64,000 nt of DNA, taken from CAIWHR01 sp963709525 (GTDB taxonomy: Bacteria; Pseudomonadota; Gammaproteobacteria; Burkholderiales; Casimicrobiaceae). The notes beneath the pieces are model-generated. The model ran no database searches. It was not told the DNA's origin and saw only the letters and a program-made list of their open reading frames with translations. The translations under genes and the position numbers were made by a program. The stretch lies in NCBI GenBank assembly GCA_963709525.1, contig CAVPXB010000027.1:1-64000 (forward strand), written 5' to 3'. Position 1 is the stretch's first letter, and each line of letters begins with the position of its first letter. Positions 1 to 9,539 of the stretch are shown here, piece by piece.

Positions 1-2
1 GC

Positions 3-1106
3 AGCTCTTACGAGGGGCTATGGGTGGGGGGCGTGCTCGACGCGCTCAAGCACGGCGCGCCGCCCCGCTACGGCGCCGATGCCGATCACATCCAGGTCAA
101 GCGCGGGGCCGATGGGCTGGCTCGCGCCAAACGGATGCTGGACGCGACACGCTACTACTCGTTCTACACGCTGGACGTATCGGACGTGCTGGACTACGGG
201 GCGTTGTCGGCGAGCGCGGCTGCGGGAACGGCCAACCTGGAATCCAGGATCCCGGATGCCGTCCAGCGCAACGATCTGCTGGCATATCATCGGCAGCCGC
301 GGCGGGTCAGCGGGTTCGACTACCAGCCGGATGATGCGGCGTTGGGCCGGTTGGTCGGCAAGTATGGGGCCGCGCTGGACGCCGTCGCGAAGCTCTATGA
401 GTACATCTGTGGCTTCAAGGAGGGCGTCCCCTTCGACCTGGAGCTGAGCATCGACGAGCACCCGAACGATGTGCCCACCTTCGACTGCCTCACCTCGGAG
501 ACGGAACTGATCTTTGTGCTGCTGGAGGCGCAGCGCCGCGGGATTCCGTTGACGCACGTGGCGCCCAACTTCGGCGTGGAAAAGGGCACCGATTATCGCG
601 GCGCCGACGGGCTGCCCGGCTTCGAGGCGCGCGCCCGCAGCCTGTGCGGCATCGCCGAGCAATTCGGCGTCATGGCCGACTTCCACTCGGGTGACGACCT
701 AGCGCGGCCGCACGGCAGGCCATCGGCCGCGCAACAGGGGGACGCAACCATTTCAAGGTATCGCCCAACCTGCAACTGCTCTTCGCCGAGGTGCTGGCCG
801 AGCACCACCCGGAACTGTTCCGGCGCTGGTGGCAGGATGCGCTGGCCTACGCGCAACGTGAGGCCACGGCCGGCTCGGCGTTCGCGGCGGAGTGCATCCG
901 GTGTTCGGACCTGCGGCGGCCCTCGTCGCACGATGAGATCTTCCACAACTTCAGCTTTGCGTTCGTCGGCCGCCGCGATGCCGAGGGGCAGTTCATCTGC
1001 CGCGAGGAGTTTTACGCCCTGTCGCCGGCGTTCTACCGGGCGTACCAGGAGTGCATCGTCAGGGTATTTGCCCGAGCTGGCGGAGGATCTGCTGTTGCGT
1101 GGGTAA
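3..1106 (+). pseudogene. uxaE: Tagaturonate/fructuronate epimerase (UxaE family), 5'-truncated and frameshifted
   Basis: Epimerase family that interconverts tagaturonate and fructuronate in galacturonate catabolism, in the cytoplasm. The gene enters from the left edge. Frame 3 reads clearly to about 700 (segments such as YGADADHIQVKRG, DATRYYSFYTLDVSD, LELSIDEHPND, THVAPNFGVEKGTDYRG, MADFHSGDD). The reading then moves to frame 2 (about 790-1055, with HDEIFHNFSFAFVGRRD) and returns to frame 3 for a terminal YLPELAEDLLLRG before the stop at 1104-1106. Two compensating indels, at about 705-790 and 1055-1065, explain this better than two genes. Downstream are a transaldolase-like gene and an SDR, consistent with a sugar-acid pathway. 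The family call rests on remembered sequence pattern, not a search. Confidence 0.72.
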
Positions 1107-1226
1107 ATTGGTAGAACCTGGTAGACCGGTAGACTGGTGAGCTTGAGAGGCGCATTGGAGTCCAGTCAACCAATCTACCGACTCACACTCTTCGACTACC
1201 AAGTTACCAATCTACCAAGCTACTAT
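1104..1226. repeat. Imperfect fold-back repeat of GGTAGAC/CTACC units
   Basis: The space between the epimerase and the transaldolase-like gene is filled by GGTAGA/GGTAGAC units on the left and CTACC units on the right. 1126-1138 pairs with 1169-1180 (about 11 of 13 positions) and 1104-1124 pairs imperfectly with 1196-1214, giving a long stem. It could act as an mRNA processing or terminator-like structure, or be a palindromic repeat family. A similar arrangement follows at 1914-2052. Confidence 0.6.
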
Positions 1227-1239
1227 TTACGAGGAGCAC

Positions 1240-1913
1240 ATGGACCTTTTTCTCGACAGTTCCAACCCCAAAGAAATCCTGGAGGCGCGCTCGTGGGGCT
1301 TGCTTGCAGGCGTAACCAGCAATCCGGGCCTGATCTCCGCGGCCGGGCCGGACATGGAAAAAACCTTGGGCGCCATCGTGGACGCTTCGCCGGGGCCGGT
1401 GTTCGCCCAGGTGATCGGCTGGCACGACCCCGAGCCGATGATCCGCCAGGCGCGCTGGCTGCATGCCTTCTCCGACCGCATCATCGTCAAGCTGCCGGCC
1501 AGCATCGCCGGCCTGCAGGCGCTCCAGCAACTCAAGCAGGAGCAGCCTGACCTGCGCCTTGCGGTGACCGCGATCGCCTCCCTCGCGCAGGCGTACCTGG
1601 CCGCCAAGGCCGGCGCCGACGTCGCCGCGATCTTCAACGGGCCGCTGGATCAGGGGAGGACACGGCGCACGACATGATCGCGCCCGTGCGCAAGATCTAC
1701 GATAACTACGGCTTCAAGACGAAGATCCTGGCCTGCGGCCGCTACCCGCGCCTCTTCGGCGAGATCGCCGTGGCCGGCGCCGACATCTGCACGATGCGGA
1801 TGGAGTTCATGCGCCTGCTCTACGAGCACTCCTTCACCGAGGCGCGTATGACCGCGTTCCTGAAGAGCTGGCGGGGGACGTTCGGGGAGAAGACGTGGCC
1901 GGAGAAGGACTGA
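1240..1913 (+). CDS. Transaldolase / fructose-6-phosphate aldolase-like protein, frameshifted
   Basis: Class I aldolase of the TalC/FSA transaldolase family, about 223 residues, as usual for the short forms. The ATG at 1240 follows GAGGAG. The N-terminus MDLFLDSSNPKEI, the VTSNPGLIS loop, and IIVKLPAS carrying the Schiff-base lysine are typical. The frame breaks at about 1655: the sequence has four Gs after 'ca' where five would continue as DQGEDTAHDMIAPV in frame 3, so a one-base homopolymer deletion is likely. The rest (KILACGRYPRLFGEIAVAGAD, then MRLLYEHSFTEARM) runs to the stop at 1911-1913. Substrate is unknown; the context suggests sugar-acid metabolism. Confidence 0.75.
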
Positions 1914-2052
1914 GTAGACTAGGTAGACAGGTAGACAAGTAGACAAGTAGACAGGTAGACAAGTTGCGAGTAGACAAGTAGACAGATGACCGAAAACATG
2001 CGCGTTATCCCTTGTTTCCTTGTTTCCTTGTTTCCTTGTTTCCTGTCTACCC
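1914..2052. repeat. Short tandem repeats (GTAGACAAG and CTTGTTTC) forming a fold-back
   Basis: The 5' side carries about nine GTAGACAGG/GTAGACAAG units up to 1987, and 2007-2044 carries four to five CTTGTTTC units. The end of the right array (CCTGTCTACC, about 2042-2051) is the exact complement of GGTAGACAGG at 1921-1930, so the two arrays can pair. It sits directly upstream of the SDR ribosome binding site. Same architecture as 1104-1226. Confidence 0.65.
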
Positions 2053-2067
2053 CCGAAAGGATCACCC

Positions 2068-2890
2068 ATGACCGTACTGGACCTCTTCAACCTCACCGGC
2101 CAGGTCGCCATCGTCACCGGCGGGGCACGGGGCCTCGGCCGCCAGATGGCGCTCGCCCTCGCCGAGGCCGGCGCCGATGTCGCGATCTGCGACCTGCTCG
2201 AGGCGGAAGCCGAGCAGACGGCCGCCGAGCTGCGGGCGTTGGGCCGCCGGGCTATCTCGGGCAAGGTGGATGTCACCCGCGTCGATGAGATCGAGGCCTT
2301 CATCGCGCAAGTCGTCGAGCAGTTGGGCAAGATTGACATCCTGGTGAACAACGCCGGCATGCCTTCGGATGGCCTCCCGCTGCACGAGGAGCCCGACGAC
2401 GCCTGGCGCAAGATGATCGACACCAATCTCTCGTCCATGTTCTACTTCGGCAAACGCGTGGCGCAGCACATGATCGAGCGTCAGCAAGCAGACGAGCGTC
2501 AGCAAGCAGACGAGCGCCAGCAAGGGGGTGTCATCATCAACCTGGGTTCGATCAACTCGTTCGTCATCAGCAACATCGCGCCGCGCTACAACGTGCCCTA
2601 CTGCGTCGCCAAGGCGGGCGTGGCGCAACTGACCCGCGGCATGGCGGCGAACTGGGCGCCGTACAACATCCGGGTCAACGCTATCGCGCCCGGCACCATG
2701 CTCACCGCGCAAACCGCGGCCAGCCGCAAGATATCCGGAGATCATGGAGCGCATCATCGCCAACACGCCGATGAAGCGTTACGGGGATGAGCCAGAGATC
2801 AAGGGGCTGGTGGTCTACCTGGCCTCGTCCGCCTCCTCCTTCATGACCGGCAGCGTGATTGTGATGGATGGTGGAATGTTGATCTGGTGA
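2068..2890 (+). CDS. SDR-family oxidoreductase (sugar-acid or sugar dehydrogenase type), frameshifted
   Basis: Classical short-chain dehydrogenase of about 274 residues that binds NAD(P) through a Rossmann fold. The ATG at 2068 follows GAAAGG. Visible motifs are TGGARGLGRQ (cofactor binding), NNAG, the catalytic serine in NLGSINS, and YCVAK (YxxxK). Near 2730 an extra base ('aagatatccg') shifts the frame; reading past it gives KYPEIMERIIANTP, then the standard SDR tail SSFMTGSVIVMDGG and the stop at 2888-2890. Residues just after HMIER are an in-frame tandem duplication (listed separately). Between an epimerase and a malate/lactate dehydrogenase, a role in uronate or aldonate oxidoreduction (for example fructuronate/mannonate) is plausible but unproven. 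Confidence 0.82.
2476..2526 (+). repeat. 18-bp in-frame tandem repeat inside the SDR gene
   Basis: Two identical 18-bp units (2476-2493 and 2494-2511, encoding ERQQAD) are followed by a partial third unit with one change. This inserts 12 extra residues in the surface region before the GGVIINLGS strand that precedes the catalytic serine. The reading frame is kept. Confidence 0.85.
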
Positions 2891-2969
2891 GTCGAGGACA
2901 AGGCTGAGGTTGAGGTTAAGGCAAGCTGCCTTCGGCCCCTAACTTACTTTTCGATATGGGAGAAGTTCG

Positions 2970-3776
2970 ATGACTCAATCCATTCCAAGTGGGCGCGGGT
3001 CACTGCGCAAGATCTGACCGCTTTCTGTATTGAAGCGATGCGCAAATCGGGACTCAACGAAGAAGACGCCCGGCTGACCGCCGAGGTCCTCGTCACGACC
3101 GACACGCTGGGCACCTTCACCCACGGCACGCGCCAACTGCGCGGGCTGCTGAAGAACGTGCGCACCGGCCGGCTGAGCGCGACCGCGCACGAGGAGATCG
3201 TCGCGGAGGGGCCGGCCTGGGCCATGGTGGATGCGCACTACGCCATGCCGCCGGCGGTGTCCTACCGCTCGATGGAGCTGGCGATGCGCAAGGCCAAGAC
3301 AGCCGGCATCGGCTACGTCGGCGTCCGGCACAGCAGCCACTACGGCGCCGCCGGCTTCTACGCCAATCTGGCCGCGCAGCACGACATGTTCGGCATGTCC
3401 ATGTGTAACGTGGACCCCTGCATGACCGTGCCCGGATCGAAGGGCAAGGTGCTCGGCACCAACCCCATCGCCTTCGCCGCGCCGGCCGGCAAGGAGAAGC
3501 CCATCTACCTGGATATCGCCACCAGCGCGGTGGCCGCGACCAAAATCTTCTCCGCCAAGGCGCTGGGCAAGCAGATCCCCGACAATTGGCTGGTGGACGA
3601 AGATGGCATGCCCACCACCGATCCCAGCCAGTACCCGCTGAAGGGCGCGCAGTTGCCGATGGCCGGGCACAAAGGGTACGGGCTTGCCGTGATGGTCGAG
3701 ATCCTCACCGCGGTGCTGACCGGCGCGGCGGTCATGAGCGGGGTGAGCAGTTGGGTGCTGGACTCGCCGCCGGTCC
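2970..3776 (+). pseudogene. Malate/L-lactate dehydrogenase family protein (Ldh2-like), 3' end lost
   Basis: NAD(P)-dependent 2-hydroxyacid oxidoreductase of the YlbC/YiaK/ComC fold. The ATG at 2970 starts MTQSIPSGR, then a one-base deletion near 2995 moves the frame to VTAQDLTAFCIEAMRKSGLNEEDA. Family features are GTFTHGTRQL, the catalytic-histidine region VGVRHSSHYGAAG, GTNPIAFAAPAG, DIATSAVAATK and GHKGYGLAVMVEIL. The coding similarity stops at WVLDSP (about 3770), and the following sequence belongs to a minus-strand gene whose own end is also missing. About 80-100 C-terminal residues are absent. This is a rearrangement or assembly breakpoint rather than a simple frameshift. Confidence 0.8.
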
Positions 3777-6700
3777 CCTTTGGCCCCACGGCAAAGATGG
3801 TGTTGGGCGTGGCGCCCATCCCGTTCAGCCCGCCAATGCTGCTGATGGCGGCCGCGCGGCCCTGCTCTGCAGGGCTTAGGCACGGCGGCGGCCCCTTCCA
3901 GGCTGCTGATGATGCTGCTAAAGGCGCTGTTGATCTTCGCCTCGGCGGTGGCGAACAGATTGTTGATGGTCGGCGTGGCGCCGCCGATCAGGGTGACGAG
4001 GTTGGCGGTCATGGTCCCAAACGCCTCCTTGATCATGGTGGCGGTGGCCAGCACCTTGTCGAGGTGGAAGATGAGGCTGAGCCCCTCGATCACGTCGTTG
4101 ATGATGCGCCCGATGGCGGCGAGCACGGTGCCGATGGCAACCGCCACCTCTTCGATGGTCGTGCAGGGCCTGCCGGAGCACATACTCGGCACCCTTGCAC
4201 GATGTACTTCAGCCCCGAGTAGATATCGCGGCCGACGCTGACGGCAAAGTGGACCACCTGCGCCGCGCCGCTCTTGATGTCGGCCCAGAGGTCGCTCCAC
4301 CAGCTGTCCAACGCACCAGGAGAAGCAGCCTGATCAGCGCCTGGCCGGTGAGCCCATCGATCACGTCGGCGGCGGCGGCGACAGAGAGCGCGGTGTAGAC
4401 GGGCGGGCTGCCCCCGGCGTTGTAGGCGGTAAAGTCGATGCTGAGGCCAAGGGCGCCGGCGGGCGTGACCTCCCGGTCGGCCGGCGTGCTCACGGGCGCG
4501 TAGAACGCACCGGCAAAGGTGCCGGCGAGATAGGGCCTGAGATCGACCCTGCCGGCTGCCGCCTGGCCGAGGGTGCGGCCGGCCGCCGCCACGGGGCCGG
4601 TGGGATAGCTGACACTCTTGGCGAACTGCTGGATCACCGGCGCCACCGCCTGCGCGCCCCCCTGCTGCGCCGGCGTGTTGTAGAGCAGGGGCGGCGGCGA
4701 GCTCAGATCGGTCGACCGTGTAGGTGGAGGCCGTCGCCAGGTTGATCTTGGTGGGATCCGGGCTGGGGCTCGTGTTGTCGTAGTGGGTGGTGGCCAGCCG
4801 GTTGTGGAATTCACGGTCGGGATAGACCACAATCCGTTCATAAGGGTTCATGAAGCCGGCCCACAGCTTGAGCGCCGTGGTGGAGAGATCGGCGGCGTCG
4901 CTGACGATGGTCAGCGATGCCGCTGGCGTCGGTCTGCACGGCGGCCGGCGTCGTGGCGTTGATGTAGGTGGGAACGCCATCGATCTCCACCAGCGTCAGG
5001 ATGGCGGTATCTGCCCAGACCTTGACCGGCTGGAAGGGCGCGGCGCCTTTTGGCGCATCGACGATGGTCACGTGCGTCTGGTAGCGGGCCGTGGCGGCCA
5101 GTTGGCCGGGCGCCGGCGCGTCGAAGTCCTGCATCAGCTCGGATTCGACGATGAAAGTCACGCTCCTGCTGCAGAAGGTCGTCGATGCGGATGGCGTAGA
5201 CCTGGCCAAAGGGGGTGTTGGGGTTGGCGGGGTCCTCGCCCGCCGCATAGAGAATGCCGTTTTCGTCGACGGTCAGTTGGGTGGCGAGCATGTGATCGGT
5301 GTCGAGCTGGAGAAGATTGCCGGTGGCGGGGTCGTAGAAGCAGACGCTGTTGGCGCCGCCCAAGGTCTGACGCTGAAGGCAATCAGCGGCCCCGGCCGCG
5401 GTCGCTGCCACGACGGGCCCGCCGCGAATGTGCCGCCGTTGGACGGCAGGGTCAGGGGCTGAAAGCCTGGCCCGGTGTTCAGCGGGTGGCTCAAGTCGAG
5501 CGCATAGAGGATCCCATCCGTGCCGCACGCATAGACCTTGTTGTCGGCATAGGCGATCCCCTGCGTAAAGCCGTTGGCGGCGGGACGCCGAGCGGCCGTA
5601 AAGGTGCCGCCGGGCACCAGCGGAAACGCTTCGACATCGTTGCCGGTGTTGGCGAAGAGCATGGGGCTTGTGCTGGCCGGTGCCAGCCGTTGTCCTGCGT
5701 ACCAGGCGTCGAGGCCACGACGCCGGTCCAGTCGCCATTGCCACCCGCCCCGCTCAGGCCATACTGATAGAGCGGGGTTGGGCGTGCCATCGTGCCGTTC
5801 AGCCGCCACAGCTGTTCGACCGTGCTCACGATATCCGTCAGCACCACCACGACATAGACATAGCCTCCGTCGATATAGGCCGTCGCCAATACGCTGATAG
5901 CCGAACCGACCTGCTGCTGCCAGACGGCGCTCACGGGCTGGTGCTCGCTCCTTGCGCGAGGGCGGCTGCCGTGTCGATCCAGTAGACATAGACGCCGACG
6001 CTGTCGGTCACGCCCAGCAGGCAGAGGCCGCCGCCGCTCAGGACGGGCTGGCTGATCGTACCGGACACCTGGTACGACCACACTTCCGCGCCCGTGGCCG
6101 CGTCCAGCGCAAAGACGCTTTGCGCGCTGTCGGTCGCGTAGATCAGCCGGTGGACCGGGTCATAGACGATGGCCGTGCATTCGTTCTGATTGGGCAGCGC
6201 GGCTGACCACAGCTCCGCGCCGGTGTGGCTGTCCAGCGCGGCGATCCCGCTGCCCAGGTTGATAAAGCAGCGGCCGCCGCCGGGCTGTCACCTGGGGATT
6301 GCGCAGCACGAGGCCGTTGCCGACCGGCACAAACGAAGGGCGAGGTCTTGAAGACATAGGGGGAGTCGTAGCTGTAGAGCTGGTTGGCGCCGCCCTGGTT
6401 CACCAGCAGCAGGGCATTGCCGTAGGCCGTGCTGGCCACCTTCTGCACCGCGCGCCGTTGGGGACCGGCAGCGCCTGCGGGCCATAGCTCTGCTCCGAAA
6501 TAAAGCGCAAGGCGTTGGCCGAGCCGCTGCTGTGCCACAAGGTGCCGTCATGGTTGGCGGTGATGTGGGCGATGCCCGCCGGCAAGGCGCCGACCGGGGC
6601 AAAGGTGCCGTTGGCCAGGCTGTAGACGACTGCCGTCGCTGCCGAGCACATAGACCCGGCCGGCGTCGCCGACCGCCAGCTGCTGCGGGGTGATCGATCC

Positions 6701-7832
6701 CAACCCCAGCGGCGGCTGCCACGTCATCGCTCGCCGGATCGAACTGGTAGAGGGCAGCGCCGCCCCCAGCCGTGGCGAGGGCGAAGGGCACGCCGTCCTC
6801 GCCCACATCCACGCCGAGCACCGCCGCGCCGGCGATCGCCGGCGCCTCGTTCCAGGTCGTCGCCGTCGTGATAGACCACGGCGCCGCCCGTCGTCACGCT
6901 CCACAGGCTGCCGATGCGCCCACGTGGGGCCTGGCGCAGCACGGGGAACCAGGCGGGGACATAGGTGCCGAGGGCAGAGGGGGCCGGGGCCACGTTGGTG
7001 TTGGCCGTCCACAGGATGGGGCCCTGGAAGACGGTGGCCTCTGGCGTGTCGACGGCCAGCTGGGCGGCGATGTAGGCGTCAAACGGCGGCAGTCGAGCAC
7101 AGTCGCCAGTTCGGCATAGAGCGGCAGGCTGCTCAGCGCCTGCGGCGGCCACCGTGAGCGCGCCCCCGCTTTGGTCCAGCAGGAGCACTTGGGGCTGCAG
7201 GTCGGTGCGAAAGAGCAGGCCGTAATTGGGCGGCTGGCCGACGATGCGCCGGCCTGGTAGAATGACGCCGTCGGGCCAGGCATGCGGGCCAGTTCACGGC
7301 GGAGGTCAGCGCCTGCACCGTGCCCGGTGTGGCGGTGCTGACCCAGCGCCCGCTGCGATAGAGCTGGATCACGCCGTCGATCACCGATGCCCCATCCAGG
7401 TCGCCGTAAAGGAGGGCGGCAGGCCGGGCCACTGTTGGGCGATCGGCTGCACGGCGGTCTGGCCGGTCGCCTGGTTGTAGACGGCCACGTCGGCGCCGCG
7501 GAAGAAATAGAGTTCGTCGTTCAGCAGCGTGGCCGCGTCGACGCCTTGGCCGAAGGCCTGCCAGGTCTCGCTCGATGGGATCGTAGAGGTGGGGGATGCC
7601 CAGCGTGTCGACGGCCCACAGGGTGCCGTCCCAGCCGGCGCTGATATCGGCGATGGGCTTGCCCGTCGGCAGTTGGGAGGAGGGCAGGGGGGTGAAGGCT
7701 GGGGCTGCGGGCAGCTGCTGGGTATGGGCGGACGCGCGGCGCGGGGCGGGGAACCAGGCTGCTGCGGTCAGCGCCGCCGACCAGGGCCGCGCTGCTCTTG
7801 AGGAAATCACGACGGGTGAGGTGGATGGGCAT
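3772..7832 (-). pseudogene. Tat-exported multi-repeat protein (hemopexin-like and tectonin/PQQ-like propeller repeats), frameshifted and 3'-truncated
   Basis: The start at 7832 opens with MPIHLTRRDFLKSSAA, a twin-arginine signal, followed by an Ala/Pro-rich linker. Next come ISAGWDGTLWAVDTLG, a tectonin-like repeat, and a hemopexin-like repeat (NDELYFFRGADVAVYN, then PIAQQWPGLPPSF). Further propeller-type repeats include NHDGTLWHSSG and LATAGGGAALYQFDP. The C-terminal part is helical and alanine-rich (GLKYIVQGAEYVL, IGRIINDVIEGLSLIF). At least eight one-base shifts break the frame. The gene ends abruptly at about 3772, where the Ldh2-like gene is also cut. Expected length is over 1,350 residues. 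Likely a secreted binding or adhesion protein; no catalytic motif is seen. Confidence 0.6.
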
Positions 7833-7930
7833 GGTGTTACCTCGGTTGGGCGGCAAGGGTCCGGAACAAGAGTTAGGCGGGTAGTATAGTGGGGGGACAG
7901 GGCGGGTGGCAAACAGGGTGGAAAGAGGGG

Positions 7931-8179
7931 AACGTCCCTGTCTCGGCGCAAAGGGATCGTCGAGGCGGGAGTGAGGTTGCGCCGTGGTGCGCCGCCAGCG
8001 GCGCCTAGGGTCGAGGCGAGCGATCGTTGCGAATGTCCCGGGGACGTTCGGACGTCCCCGGGACGTGTGGTGGCGGCGTCCCCCCGGACGTGTAGTGGCG
8101 GCAACTGGTGGCCTCGACCCTGGCACGGCGCCGGATCATAACGCCTACCCTGATGCTGCTGCGCCGAGACAGGGACGTT
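7931..8179. mobile_element. MITE-like fold-back element with 20-bp terminal inverted repeats
   Basis: 7931-7950 and 8160-8179 are a perfect 20-bp inverted repeat. Nested inside are a 10-bp inverted pair (8008-8017 with 8111-8120) and a perfect 13-bp palindrome with a four-base loop (8035-8047 with 8052-8064). There is no coding capacity. One end-like copy (about 14100-14122, one mismatch) lies elsewhere in the window. I see no clear target-site duplication. A structured non-coding RNA is the alternative reading. Confidence 0.55.
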
Positions 8180-8292
8180 TCACGATCCGGCAAGTCCAAC
8201 CTTCTGAGGCACACTGGTGCCCGCCTGCGTCCCAACAAGATGTGCGGTACAACTGCATAACGGCAACTGAGCGGGAGCGCCATGCTCATTGC

Positions 8293-8321
8293 TTTACTAC
8301 ACACATCTATCTGTGTATAAT
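8293..8321 (+). promoter_or_regulatory. Candidate sigma70-type promoter of the Phd-like TA pair
   Basis: A perfect TATAAT at 8316-8321 lies 17 bp after TTTACT (8293-8298, weak -35), 38 bp before the antitoxin ATG. The short palindromic ACACA...TGTGT flanking the -10 may be an autoregulatory operator. Confidence 0.5.
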
Positions 8322-8359
8322 CACGCGTAGAGAAGAGTGATTTTTACCCAGGAGGGTTT

Positions 8360-8641
8360 ATGCTGAATCTTGTCCCACAAATTGAGCCGGTTACCCAGCT
8401 GGCGCGCGACCACCGGCGCATCTTTGGCCTGCTGCGCAACGGGCCGGTTATCTTGGCCCAACACAGCAAGGCGGCGGCCGTGCTGGTCGACGTCGAAACT
8501 TGGAATGAGACTGTGCGGCGCCTCGCGGCGTATGAGCGGCAGGCTATCGTCGAGCACGCGGCGGCCGCGATTCGTGCCGGCGAGTTCGCTACGCCGGAGG
8601 AGGTCGACGCCGGGTTTAGGGAGCGAGGGTTCTCTGAATGA
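8360..8641 (+). CDS. Phd/YefM-family antitoxin
   Basis: A 93-residue protein with strong ribosome binding site GGAGG at 8351-8355. The N-terminal half (GLLRNGPVILAQHSKAAAVL, then VDVETWNE) matches the Phd/YefM DNA-binding fold, where 'NGPVxLxxxxKxxAVLV' is the family pattern. The C-terminal half is the variable toxin-binding region (EFATPEEVDAGFRERGFSE). It overlaps the next gene by ATGA, the usual sign of translational coupling in type II TA operons. It probably represses its own promoter at 8293-8321. Confidence 0.8.
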   Translation: MLNLVPQIEPVTQLARDHRRIFGLLRNGPVILAQHSKAAAVLVDVETWNETVRRLAAYERQAIVEHAAAAIRAGEFATPEEVDAGFRERGFSE

Positions 8642-8901
8642 AGCGTGCCTATCGGCGCCTGAAATATGCTCGGGACGTGGTTACGAAGCTGTACGAACTG
8701 CGAAAGCGGGGCTTTGCGGCACACGCGGCGATAAAGGCGTTGGCTTACCAAGAAGAGCCTTGGACCGGTATGTTGGTTCAGGGCGGCCAGATCGCTTGGT
8801 ACGAGTTTGAGGTTGAGGGCTGCCTGGTCGGTTTCGGTAAGTCCGACGATCCGGAGGATGCCGCACAGCCTACGCTCAAGATTTACTACGTGATCGGGTA
8901 G
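8638..8901 (+). CDS. Probable toxin partner of the Phd-like antitoxin (RelE/ParE-like size)
   Basis: An 87-residue basic protein translationally coupled to the antitoxin through the ATGA overlap. The sequence has an N-terminal helical part (RRLKYARDVVTKLYELRKRG) and C-terminal strands (WYEFEVEGCLVGFG, LKIYYVIG). Size and position fit a RelE/ParE-fold toxin, but I see no diagnostic catalytic motif, so the family is inferred from context. Stop at 8899-8901. The 53-bp gap to the HicB-like gene holds nothing recognisable. Confidence 0.55.
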   Translation: MKRAYRRLKYARDVVTKLYELRKRGFAAHAAIKALAYQEEPWTGMLVQGGQIAWYEFEVEGCLVGFGKSDDPEDAAQPTLKIYYVIG

Positions 8902-8954
8902 TTCAGCGCCCAAGTTCCTCGCAGGTTTCTCGGCGAGGCAGGAGTGGTGTATTC

Positions 8955-9319
8955 ATGATGGAGTATAAGGGCTATATCGGAAAGTCGACTATGACGACGA
9001 AGCCGGCATCTTTCACGGCGAGATCGTGAACCTCCGCGATGTCATCACCTTTGCCGGTGAGTCCGTGGCCGAGTTGCGCCGGGCATTTCAAGAGTCGGTC
9101 GACGATTACCTGGCCTTTTGCGCCGCCCGCAATGAGCCGCCGGGAAAGCCGTATTCAGGCACGTTTACCGTAGACGCAGTACCAATGTCGGCGCTGCGCG
9201 GCATTCTGAAACCGGAAACCGGCGCCTTGCCGACTGACGAGGAAATCCAGCAGATCATCGTCGACGACCTGCTGGGATGCCAAAGATCGATCGAATTACG
9301 GCGGATCCTGCCATCCTGA
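8955..9319 (+). pseudogene. HicB-like antitoxin, frameshifted and ending in a foreign tail
   Basis: The start MMEYKGYIG, then VDYDDEAGIFHGEIVNLRD, is the HicB partial RNase H-like fold, continuing with VITFAGESVAELRRAF and SVDDYLAFCAARNEPPGKP. A missing base near 8983 must be restored to join the first nine residues to the rest. Instead of the expected C-terminal ribbon-helix-helix segment, the reading after GTFTV turns into MSALRGILKPETGALPTDEE, a module that recurs alone at 17207-17314. No HicA-type partner is adjacent. The 3' end overlaps the DUF433 gene by 43 bp. Looks like a recombined relic. Confidence 0.65.
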
Positions 9320-9531
9320 GCGGCAAGGCATGCATTCGCGGCATGCGCATCGCCGTTTCGCTGGTGGTAAACCTGGTGGCGAACGGCTTGTCCACTACTG
9401 AGATCATCGCCGAATATCCTGACCTGGAGCCGGAGGATATCCGCCAGGCGCTGCAGTATGCGGCCTGGGCAGCAGACCGCGCCATGTTCGCTCCGATCAG
9501 TGCCGCAAGGACGCAAACAAGCATGGTATAA
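9277..9531 (+). CDS. DUF433-family antitoxin-like protein
   Basis: An 84-residue protein beginning MPKIDRITADPAILSGKACI, with RGMRIAVSLVVNLVANGLS and EIIAEYPDLEPEDIRQAL. This is the DUF433 (VapB45-like) winged-helix domain usually paired with a DUF5615 PIN-like toxin. No DUF5615 gene follows; instead a nucleotidyltransferase relic starts 9 bp later. The last about 17 residues read into the repeat that carries the downstream promoter, so the natural C-terminus may be different. A truncated second copy is at 10654. Confidence 0.75.
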   Translation: MPKIDRITADPAILSGKACIRGMRIAVSLVVNLVANGLSTTEIIAEYPDLEPEDIRQALQYAAWAADRAMFAPISAARTQTSMV

Positions 9532-9539
9532 TCAGCGCC

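Noticed and set aside
1914..2052. CRISPR array
   Set aside because: The repeats are only 8-9 bp, contiguous without spacers, and the two arrays are complementary to each other; no cas gene is near.
8955..9319. Complete HicAB system
   Set aside because: There is no HicA-type toxin (small protein with the catalytic histidine) on either side and the HicB C-terminus is replaced.
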